Of a stretch of DNA of 64,000 nucleotides, positions 55,201 to 64,000 are shown in pieces. A program made the translations under genes and the position numbers. Numbering within the stretch: the stretch's first letter is position 1; every line of letters starts with the position of its first letter. This stretch comes from Omphalotus guepiniiformis (Eukaryota; Basidiomycota; Agaricomycetes; Agaricales; Omphalotaceae), in assembly GCA_028554645.1 (NCBI GenBank), contig JAQOOI010000058.1, forward strand, positions 766,013 to 830,012. The letters are read 5' to 3'. The notes under the pieces were generated by a model. It searched no databases and was not told where the DNA came from. It saw nothing but the letters and a program-made list of their open reading frames with translations.

Positions 55201-58009
55201 ATGGAGAAATTCGTAGACTCGAAAGTGTTTTATGACCCCGAACTGTTTGGGTACTGGTCATCACCGAACGTTACCACTCTACAGACACCAATTCCTCGCT
55301 TTGACGCACAAATCCCAGCCAACTTTCGTTTTTCTGATTTCGTTAAACCCCGCTGGATGTCTAACCTCTATCCATATCTCGCATTCTGGCCCGTCAGGCC
55401 GAGGTTCGAAGGTGCTATTTTTTCGCGCTTGGACGTCACTGCTCAACCTCTCCCAATCGTGTCAGTTTCACGCGGCCATTACCCGAGGAGACGGCTTCAC
55501 CCGAATGTTATCAGCTCATGGCAACGTCTGGAGACCGCGCTATGCGGCCTAGCTACATTCCTTATGAAACGACGGTATCCTGACAACAGAGAGCTGGGTG
55601 TACTTTTCCTACCTAGTAGTTGCGGTTACACCGATTCTTACAACAACGACGATAATCTCCTTGCTGTTGCCTATAGAGCTATATATGCTTTCATCTGCCT
55701 CTCCGCATTGTGTTCTTTTGCCATCGCTTCTAACATGTCCGAGTCCGACACTGAGCTTCGTGAACCGGGGTGGGTCACTGCCTGTCGTGAGCAAGGCGTA
55801 TACGCGCAGTGGCTCACGGAACTTCAGAAGTCATTTATCTGTGATTTCTCACCTGGGTTCCGCCCAGGAGCCTATGTTAATGGGTATCATTCGGTCTGGG
55901 CAATTAGCTTCCCTGCGTTCAAAATAGCACACGTGCCTTTATGGATTTGGTGGGGTTACCAGCCTTATCCGGTTCTTGACACTGAGTACATGAAGAAATA
56001 CTTTCCTACCGAGTCAGACACAAAACAATCCAAGGCACGAGCGGCCATGGCATTTGGTGCGCAACCCGCGCCAAAGACTCGCTCTGACGCCACGTCTGAC
56101 AAACAGACTCCTCCTGATGCAGTATTGGAAACCGAGGCTTTCGATTCAAGTCTTCAGATGGATATCGATGCTTCTGGTGATTCTTCCACTCTGTCGACGA
56201 CGACTGCACCCCTTCCTGTTCCTTCGACAGCATCACGCCAGCTACCACGCGAAACAATGTCTGAATTCAAAAAGCGAATGGCTGATGAAGAGAACGAATT
56301 CGTTTCTCACGAGAGCGAGAGCGAACGTGAAGCTCGCACCCAGAGAGAGGTACAGGCCGTTGGGGAGAACTTTGATTTCACTTTGGGGGAGCCAACTGTT
56401 GGAGTCGCGATGTTTGAGTGGGTATGTTGTGCGGGTGGGCACGAACTGAGAAACCTGGTGCCGCGTCGGGATTGGAAAGTGAGATGGGGTGCCATACATC
56501 GAGCTCGTCGTACCTATTATGGCTTTCTGGACGAATGGGATCTCGAGCTCCCTAGACAGGTCGACGACGACGACGACGAATCCGACTATGGAGACCAGCC
56601 ATCAGAACCAGTATCTCCAATATCGTCTCCGTCGTCGCAGAAACACAGTAGCAATGTCGTCACCCGTCAACCGTTGCCTCCACAAATGCCAATTCCTCCT
56701 GGTTCAGCCTCGACAACAACAACAGTACTTTCCACTACCATCATGCTGCCCACTGCTATTTCCACAGTATCTGAGGGTGCTAGCCGCGACCTTCATATCA
56801 CTGATGTGAAGCACTATTTTGGAGACATCGTGCCTCGCAACGTAGTGCAGACAATGTCATTGGAGAATGTCCTTCACACTCGATACGGTTTTCGTGCCAA
56901 TACTCCGTATGTTACCGACGCCCGTATGAGAAAGTATGACAATTGCGCTTCCAACGTGACCAAAACATTTGACTGCATGGTTCGTCTTGGGATGAAAGCC
57001 TTCGTCGAAGATGAACTTGCGCCAGCGGCAGTAGACGTTTACAACTTTGTTGTTGCCAATAAAGAGAATCCCAGAGCTTTTCCCCCTCTCTGGGACTTCG
57101 AACCTCGACTTGCCAAGGATATCCATCATCACCTTAACTGGCAATACGAGAGGGTGGGGAAGAACTTACACTTGATTGGCATACGTGCCACCCCTCTTTA
57201 CCGGCAATGGTGGGTCCTAGCATTATACGACGCAACAACCGTTGTCCAAATCTACCGCGAAAATCAAACGGGTATCCTAGCAATAGCAAGAAGTCTTCTT
57301 GAACGGGGTATTCGATTCTCGACAGTCAAGCTTGTGCGCACCAGGCCTCCCCCTCCAATCGAAAACAAACGCATTGCAGCACTTGGTGTCCGATCTCAAG
57401 GCCATCAATTCGATGTGGTTGAATATGCAGCATACGAGGAGACCAAGAATGATCTCTTGCGGTCTAGGTTGGGACGCGTTGCACGCATGCGTGGTGGTAT
57501 TTTGTGGAGACTTGCACAGGACATCGTGGATCCAAAATCTGTCACATGTGGTCCGTCGAAGACGAATTACGCAGTCATCGAGGAAGCCGAAAAGTATTAT
57601 GTTGTCGACGATGTCGCCCTGGACGTTCAAACGGAGAATATGATATGCGGTGTGTACTTCGTCAGAACAGGTGGGTGTTTTCTACTGAATCTCCCTACAT
57701 GCCCAGACACTGACACTATTTCTATGTTGCTCAGGAAGGGGAACACAAGTGGAGGAACGGTCATGGTGGCCGAAAGCCGCGACATGGGAGAAGGGAGGAT
57801 GCAATGTTGGTTACTGGTCGGTCGATTGCGAAAATTGGTATCAGAGACGACTTGCTCAGATTACAGAAGGAAAGGCGAAACTTCTGACGGCGACGGAATG
57901 GAAAGTGCAGCTGAAGCAGAAGGTCTCCCACACAGCAGCATTCCAAAATGGTATCAATAGCCTCGCGGACTCACTGCTATGCCAAGAGTATTCGTACTGG
58001 GAAGCGTAG
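55201..58009 (+). CDS. Subtelomeric orphan protein, 914 aa
   Basis: Two exons, 55201-57670 and 57735-58009; the phase-1 intron is GTGGGT...TCAG. Without splicing the frame ends earlier (57960) with worse sequence. The start ATG at 55201 follows an acceptor-like stretch; the frame is open further upstream, so a 5' exon is possible. The N-terminal third has 'SWQRLETALCGLATFLMKR' and a 'GYHSVWAISFPAFKIAHVP' block. A long disordered Ser/Thr/Pro and Asp-rich centre follows ('VDDDDDESDYGD'). A conserved-looking C-terminal domain has 'CASNVTKTFDCMVRLGMKAF', 'WQYERVGKNLHLIGI', 'WWVLALYDATTVVQIYREN' and an ending rich in Trp and Cys ('GYWSVDCENWYQRRLAQI'). No family is recognised. It shares region, direction and style with the 862-aa orphan. 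Confidence 0.85.
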
Positions 58010-58205
58010 CTATAGTTTGATCTCTTGTTGAACAATTTTTTGAAAAAGCAGCAATTCATTCGTACATCCTCTTTTGAATTGGTTGGTTGATTACTGCTTG
58101 CTGGAAAACATTTCGTGAGTTGAGGTGAAGACCGACACCATCAAAGAGCTGAGCGCTGAACGTTTATAATAACAACATTTTATAACAACATTTTATAAAC
58201 ACTTT

Positions 58206-59935
58206 CCGTCGTAGACGGGGCTTATACAGGTCTCAAAATTCTGATCTTGGTCGTTAATAGGCAAAATTCGGTAAGTCCACGCACTCGTTGCTATTTTACC
58301 TCTTGACTCACACTTCTCCGTAGTAGATGAATGTATATCGTGGGTGTGTTCTCTACACAGTCAGCTGAGTAAGAAACAGTTCGTCCATTGTTATGCGATA
58401 ATCAGACCTCACACTTTTCTTCTATTTCTGTGGTGCAGTTCGTCCTCTTCCCTTCAATCTCCGTCGTAGACGACTGGTTCAAGCGCCTGCCGTTCGTGAT
58501 CGACGATCAATGCCAGGCCAAACACCTCAACCATTCCTTCGAGTTCTGGTGGTTTCGTACAAGTACTAAGTGACACTCAAGGCATATTTGTCCGTCGTAG
58601 ACGACTCGTGTAAATTTTAGATTGTGGAGTCTGTCGGTAATACGAATGCTTCGAGTGATATACGGTGCTCAAGGTACTTCCGTCGTAGATCACTTCTCTT
58701 TTTTACTTCTGAAGTTTGTTCTTTATTTGGTGAGTCATACAGGAACGCAATACTATAAAAGTTGGCTAAAAGAAGGTCAATCCGTCGTAGACAACTCTTC
58801 TGAACGTGTTCTTTTTGCGATCGTCAACGAATAAGTCACAGTATCAATAGATGAATGGGAAATGGACAAGAATTTGGGTGAGTCGTCCCCCTCGTTTGTA
58901 GTGACCTACGAAAATCAACTTACTTTCCGTCGTAGAAGACTGCATCCACAGTGCGCAATTCGTTTCCGTTCTTTTCTGAACGATCCTTCCCTCGTATCGA
59001 CGAATCGAGAGTCGGCGTACATCTTCCCGTCGTAGACGACTGCTTCATTCATGTGCAGTTCGCGATTGACGGCCAATGTAAATTGACTCTTAGTGGGCGT
59101 TGGTGAGTCCAGTACAATCACTTTAGTGTCAAGTGTCAAGATATATGAGTTCACATTTGCTTCAGTTTCAAGGTCTGGTGAGTCGTCCAACTGGTTCAAA
59201 CAAAACACGAGACTCGAGGCCATTGCGTCCGTCGTAGATGACTTCAATTCTGCTAAGCTGGTAATTGTTCATTATTTGGTGAGTCACACAATCAAAACTT
59301 GAAGACATACACAGACAGATGAATTCCGTCGTAGACTGCTTCATTTGTGTGCACTACGTTTCGTTACCGGGATCGTCAACGGTGGAAATATATGGATGGT
59401 GCGGCTAATGGAATGCACAACGCAATTGGGTGAGTCGTGCAACTGCTTCGCATACGATACTCACGCACCTTCCGTCGTAGATGACTGCATCCATTGTGCG
59501 CAACTCCTCCCCTGTTGTTTTCTGATCGTTCCTTTCTCGGGACCGGCCATTAAAGGGGTCAACATACATCTTTCCGTCGTGGACGACTGCTTCGATCGCG
59601 CGTAATTCGTGATCGATGCAATTACACTCTTTCGGACTCTGGTAGGTCGCAATATTACTCAATAGTGTCAAGCGACGGTCAAAATATTTCTGTTCGTCGT
59701 AGATCATTTACGTCTGTTGTTTTATATTTTATGGAGTCAGTCGTTGTGAGTCGTACAGTGAGATTAGATCATGAAGGCACATGCGTCCATCGTCGATTTA
59801 TGCAAATTGTTGCTGCTTTTGTTCCCCGAATTTGACATTGATAAAGAATGCAGCGAAGGGTTACGATTCCGTTCTCCACGGTCAATAGTATCTGAGCTTT
59901 ACAATGCCTCGTAATGTGTCCGTCGTAGACGACTA
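58206..59935 (+). repeat. Palindrome array 1: CCGTC-GTA-GACGA/G about every 100-150 bp
   Basis: CCGTCGTAGA-type motifs start at about 58206, 58461, 58591, 58680, 58782, 58927, 59027, 59229, 59326, 59472, 59575, 59694 and 59920. Several are preceded 55-100 bp upstream by 'ggtgagtc', a strong 5' splice-site look-alike, and followed by 'actgcttcattt'-like sequence. Read in one frame, many give 'SVVDD' followed by a hydrophobic run. Units are diverged, so this is an old, evolving array rather than a fresh satellite. Confidence 0.75.
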
Positions 59936-61061
59936 CTACTTCGCCTTGCTCACGCTACGCCAACTGGTCCTTGAGAACTCAGGATCTCGGTGCGTCTCTC
60001 CTTCTAACTAAACTTTGCCCTTAAGTGACGTGGGTGTTGTTTAGAAAGATAAAACAACTGGGAAACCCCCCTTCCGCCAGAAACCCCGACTGCCAATGTA
60101 GAAATCCACTTACTTCTCGGCCAACTGCTGGCCGTACACTTAGTCGCTATGCACGTATGTTCATACCACCGCTGTTTTAACTTCTGCGCTTTTCAGAATG
60201 TTACCATTGCCTCGAGCTTTGTCTAGAGCAACAATATTTGCACAACTGCAGAACAAGTGCCAACTCGTGCTCCTTTCTTTGCCCTCTAATTGAGATCTAC
60301 TGTGTCAGACCCCTCATACTTACAGCTCGTGTTCGTTTGGCCATTAGTATTTGCACCAGCGCGCGCTGTACACCACCAATACATAGGGCTAGAGAATGGC
60401 CCCGCCGGGGCTGCGTAAGACGCCAGGCTGCTCAGTGACTCGAGCACACGGTGCTATTGTCTGCGCGGAGCTGGAGACGTCTCTCCAGAGTCTGGACTCT
60501 GCCATTGCTCTGCCAACTCAGACCTTTGGTAGGTACTTAATCCATGTTGAAGATGTTGACCGAAGTCAAAGTCAATTTTTTGCACCCCCTTAGTGACGTA
60601 GCAACTACGAATTGGTTCATCTGAATGTGCTTGACTTAAGTCCGACTTAGCTGTGCGTAGGAAATATTATGTGGTCGTTGTTGTACATATTGATCTCAGG
60701 TAAGTCTGGTTGGCTGGTTACTATTCTTATCATACACTCGCCTTCAACGCTCTTGTCTCTTTTCAGATCGTCTTAGAGCGTTACTACAACCTCTGTCACC
60801 AATTTCAGCAGCACGCACGAACATTCTTTGACGTCGACCGCGTCAACTTAACGTTGACCAAAAACCCACTCGAGTAAGTACGATTGTTCACAGATTCAGC
60901 TTCACCACCAACGATACCGGTCTTTCATACCTTTTTAGTCGTTACGAGTCACTTTCATCATCCGCCTCTTATCGTATCAGGTGAGTAGTGCGGTTTCTTA
61001 GCTCCTTACTCTGAACTTTTTCCAGATCGTTGCTTCACGCTCTTCATACCCTCTTACCGAC
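59936..61061 (+). other. Region rich in splice-like signals upstream of the T5orf172 gene
   Basis: GTAAGT/GTGAGT donors and pyrimidine-AG acceptors pair at intron spacing (about 60704-60767, 60872-60938, 60981-61023). The short exon-like pieces between start 'ATCGT' or 'TCGT'. They may be 5' untranslated or upstream coding exons of the gene at 61062. No separate gene is supported in 59936-60700. Confidence 0.35.
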
Positions 61062-61543
61062 ATGTCGTTCTCTGATTCGTGGAAGCGCGCCATACGAAGG
61101 CCGGTATCAGTGGCCGATAGGCCGGGATGGATCTATTTCTTTCGGATCGGAACGACTACAAGTTACAAAGTTGGACGAACCTGCGACTTGAAACGGCGGA
61201 AGAAGGAGTGGCAAAGGCAGTGTGCGGGGCAGGTTCAACATTGGTACGGCGCAATGCCGGTGCGCTACAGTATTCGTGCAGGTACGTAGCAACTGTTTTA
61301 TACCATCTTACCTTACAGAGGAGTTGTACTCGGAAGAACGACTTGTCCATGTACTCTTGCACCGGATGTGCCGACGGAGGCCACGAGACAAATGCTTACA
61401 TTGTGAGTCCAGTATTTTCTTTCGATCCTTACTGAGATTCGTCAGGTGGACGACGACATCGCGAGATATTTAAATTTGGAGGAGGTCGGAAGGATACAGT
61501 GAGAGCGATCCGCTGGGCTATCAACTTTGTAGCGGGGCTTTAA
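61062..61543 (+). CDS. T5orf172/GIY-YIG-like domain protein, 133 aa
   Basis: Three exons: 61062-61281, 61319-61402, 61446-61543, phases consistent. 'GWIYFFRIG' followed by 'SYKVGRTCDLKRRKKEWQRQC', then 'EELYSEERLVHVLLHRMC' and 'CGRRHREIFKFGG', is the layout of T5orf172 (MUG113-like) GIY-YIG-related domains: a 'YIY...' strand, a 'KVGRT.dL..R...W' strand-helix with its Arg, and an E..vH..L helix. GIY-YIG relatives are endonucleases. Here the second Tyr position is Lys-Val-Gly, so activity is uncertain. It is the gene closest to the telomere. The frame stays open through exon-like pieces upstream, so the protein may be longer. Confidence 0.8.
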
Positions 61544-61895
61544 GGTACGTTCTATTTTATTCGACTCACCTGGAATGTCTAACTCAGTATGCATCCAGAG
61601 TAGTTACAATACTTCAACGTGAACGTTATGAACGGGTGTTGTGTGAATTAACTTCTCATGCTCGTAAAACGCATTGTAAGGTATGAGTACATTCTTTGTG
61701 CGACAGTTCGAGTGTTGTTGCTAGTGTTCGTGAAACTCATCACGGATCGTGCAGTTGAATGGGGTCAACACACAAATTGGCCCGTACACAACCCTCCGGA
61801 ACGCCAATTTACGCCTGTTCAAGCCTAAATTGTGGTAATGAGAGGTGTAGTACAAGCTGATTCATATTACGTGCTGATTGATGACAATAGCGGGA
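61544..61895. other. Spacer after the last gene
   Basis: No gene seen; contains splice-like 'gtaaggtatgag' near 61676 and leads into the telomere-proximal array. Confidence 0.4.
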
Positions 61896-63745
61896 GTCGA
61901 CGACGATCCGTAGACGGGTATGTGTTTTCTTGTATAGCCTGGTAAGCTCACTCATTTCTATGCGATTTATAACTCACTGCTTTCATGTCGTAGACGGATT
62001 TGTATGTTCTTTATAGCAAACGTATTCCAAACAATTGCTACAGTCACCATGGAATGTTGGGACTACATTGTGAGTTACTCGTTGATAATTGGCACTCTTA
62101 ATTCATCTTTTTTCCCGTCGTATATGGACGTTTATGTGCTGTATAGTCTACGTGTGTCGCACCCTTGCTACGATCACGAATACAGAGTAGTAAGTTCATT
62201 TTCATCGGCAGTTCTAACTCACACTATTTCCGTCGTAGACCGATCGGTATTTGTTGTATAGCCTAGCACGAATTACCTGTGCGTATACAGAAGACATTGT
62301 AAGTTCTCTTGCCCTTGCTACGTTCATGAATACAAAGTTTACGCTTTGCAGCATTGACAGTTCTAGGTCACTCTGCTTCCGTCGTAGACGGCTAAGTATC
62401 TGATGTACAACCTAACACCATGTACGTGTGCATATGAATGACACCGTGAGTTCACTTGTCGTTCTAATTCCTTGTTTAACCGTCATAGACGGAAATGCGT
62501 CTCCTGTATAGCCTACGTGTGTCAAACTCTTGCTACGTTCACGAATACAGCGTAAGTTTCTTGCATCGAGTGCTACTTCACATTATTTCCGTCGTAGACC
62601 GATAGGTATTTGCTGTATAGCCTAGCGTGCGTATACAGACGACATTGTGAGTTCTCTTGCCCTTGCTACGTTCACGAATACAAAAGTTTACGCTTAGCAT
62701 TGACAGTTCTAGCTCACTCTACTTCCGTCGTAGACGGATATGTAATTCTTATACAACCTGTGCGTATACCTACGACATTGCGAGTTCACTTGTTGTTCTG
62801 ACTCCGTGTTTTCCCGTCGTAGACAGATGTGGATCTTGTGTATCGCCTACGTGTGTCGAACCTTTGCTACGTTCACGAATACAGAGTAAGTTTACTTGCA
62901 TCGACAGTTTTATTTCACACTGTTTCCGTCCACAGATAGGGATTGATCGTATAGCCTGGCGTGCGTATACAGACTATATAGTGAGTTCTCTTGCCCTTTC
63001 TACGTTCACGAATACGAAGTTCACTCGTGGCGTCGACAGTTCTAAGTCACTCTCGTGTTCCTGTTACTTGCATCGACAGGTTTATGTCATGCTACTTATT
63101 TCCGTCGTAGACAGACAGAAATTTGTTGTATAGCCTGGCGTGCGTATACAGACTATATAGTGAGTTCTCTTGCCCTTTTCTACGTTCACGAATACGAAGT
63201 TCACTCGTGGCGTCGACAGTTCTAAGTCACTCTCGTGTTCCTGTTACTTGCATCGACAGGTTTATGTCATGCTACTTATTTCCGTCGTAGACAGACAGAA
63301 ATTTGTTGTATAGCCTGGCGTGCGTACACAGACAATATTAGTGAGTTCTTGCCCTTTCTACATTCACGAATACGAAGGTCATTCATGGCATCAACAATTC
63401 TAAGTCAATCTCCTTCCGTCGTAGACGCATATGTATTTCTTGTACTTCCAAGCTTCATGCACGTGTGCGTATACATACGACATTGCGAGTTCAGTTGTTG
63501 TTGGTAGTTGGCACATAGTTCTAGCTCACTCTACTTCCGTCGTAGACTGATATGTAATTCTTACACAACCTGTGCGTATACCTACGACATTGCGAGTTCA
63601 CTTGTTGTTCTGACTCCGTGCTTTCCCGTCGTAGACGGATGTGCATCTTGTGTATAGCCGTGTGTCGAACCTTTGTTCACGAATACGGAGTAAGTTCACT
63701 CATTGCATCAATAGTTCTAACTCACACGGTCGTAGACAGATATGT
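61896..63745 (+). repeat. Palindrome array 2: mini exon-intron-like units next to the telomere
   Basis: (C)CGTCGTAGAC-type motifs start at about 61908 (variant), 61986, 62115 (variant), 62230, 62379, 62480, 62589, 62725, 62815, 62927 (variant), 63102, 63282, 63416, 63536, 63626 and 63727. Between them come 'tgtatagcctacgtgtgtcgaac', 'gctacgttcacgaatac' and GT(A/G)AGT, then a pyrimidine-rich stretch and the next CGTAG. If CGTAG is an acceptor and GT(A/G)AGT a donor, exon-like pieces of about 55-70 nt repeat. In several the frame gives a shared peptide of the form TD-x2-LLYSLRVS-x2-CYxHEY. Confidence 0.8.
62950..63309 (+). repeat. 180-bp direct tandem duplication inside array 2
   Basis: The block starting 'tatagcctggcgtgcgtatac' at 62950 is repeated at about 63130 almost base for base, and its beginning recurs again at 63310. 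Each unit contains a palindrome and one GTGAGT. It is the youngest expansion in the array. Confidence 0.9.
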
Positions 63746-63911
63746 ATATGGTGTATAGCCTAGCACCATGTACGTGTGAGTATACATACACTGTACACAT
63801 GTTCGTCTACGCAGGGATCAGAGTGGGTTGGGTCTGGGTTGGGTTGTAAATGTTGAATCACAAGGTGTGCTCTTAAGAGGGTTGACCATGGTGCTTCTAC
63901 GAATTGATTCG

Positions 63912-64000
63912 AGGGTTAGGGGTTTAGGGTTAGGGGGTTAGGGGGTTAGGGGTTAGGGTTAGGGGTTAGGGGTTAGGGGTTAGGGGTTAGGGGTTAGGGG
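63912..64000 (+). repeat. Telomere repeat tract, TTAGGG/TTAGGGG
   Basis: The last 89 bases are TTAGGG with a variable number of G (mostly TTAGGGG, also TTTAGGG and TTAGGGGG), running to the window edge with the G-rich strand 5'->3' outward. This is the right orientation for a chromosome end. The irregular G number is seen in other fungal telomeres. Confidence 0.97.

Noticed and set aside
55132..57960. Unspliced 942-residue version of the 914-aa protein
   Set aside because: A GTGGGT...CAG intron (57671-57734) restores a better ending that continues to 58009, and the upstream part before the ATG at 55201 has no start codon context.
62657..63133. 158-residue open frame running through several array units
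   Set aside because: It crosses palindromes and splice-like sites in a frame that differs from unit to unit; its length is explained by the shared sequence of the units rather than by a gene.
58206..63745. CRISPR-like array (short palindromic repeats with spacers)
   Set aside because: The context is a eukaryotic chromosome end. Spacers are themselves repeated and share sequence, and repeats and spacing are irregular.
1..64000. RIP-like mutation across the window
   Set aside because: Decay in pol includes many indels, and intact genes next to repeats show no strong C-to-T pattern by eye. A dinucleotide count would be needed to claim it.

Overview
The window is the end of a chromosome from a filamentous basidiomycete, most likely a mushroom-forming Agaricomycete. 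Coding genes carry many short (about 45-75 bp) GT-AG introns. The gene families are typical of that group: MYND-finger paralogs, a FunK1 kinase-like protein, GH17 and GH10 glycoside hydrolases, a stand-alone adenylation domain and an MFS exporter. The last 89 bases are a TTAGGG/TTAGGGG telomere tract reading 5'->3' towards the right edge, so that edge is a chromosome end. I cannot name the species.

Layout. 1-14.5 kb: a tandem duplication of a [MYND-finger gene + GH17 gene] block. Unit 1 keeps the end of one MYND gene and only the promoter and first exon of a GH17 gene. Unit 2 has a nearly complete MYND gene and an intact 14-exon GH17 beta-glucanase. A 7.97-kb Ty3/Gypsy LTR retrotransposon (minus orientation, TTCTT target duplication) sits in the last codons of the second MYND gene, and it carries a strange 1.6-kb G-rich insertion in its protease region. 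17.3-22 kb: an adenylation enzyme next to a DHA1-type MFS transporter, a plausible small metabolite unit. 25-38 kb: accessory genes (an unknown, a decayed nuclease-like gene, a GH10 xylanase with faulty splice signals at its active site, a secreted epoxide-hydrolase-like alpha/beta hydrolase, a small orphan) and a second duplicated segment. 38.3-40.7 kb: a FunK1 kinase-like gene, followed by a minisatellite of about 110 bp x 9.

42.9-64 kb is the subtelomere proper. An 18-exon SNF2-type ATPase of 1,444 aa is transcribed away from the telomere. It is separated from an 862-aa orphan gene by a 981-bp, nearly perfect inverted repeat. Then come a 174-aa orphan (partly re-duplicated as a pseudogene), a 914-aa orphan, and a 133-aa T5orf172/GIY-YIG-like gene about 2.4 kb from the telomere. 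Two arrays (58.2-59.9 and 61.9-63.75 kb) are built on a small palindrome, CCGTC-GTA-GACGG, recurring about every 100-150 bp. In many units a GT(A/G)AGT lies an intron's length upstream and the palindrome itself supplies a 3' splice-site-like CGTAG, so the arrays look like serial mini exon-intron modules.

The most unusual items are the palindrome/splice-site arrays, the inverted repeat in the divergent promoter of the SNF2/orphan gene pair, and the G-rich block inside the retrotransposon. Exon structures were built by hand from splice signals and reading-frame continuity; no similarity search or transcript data were available.
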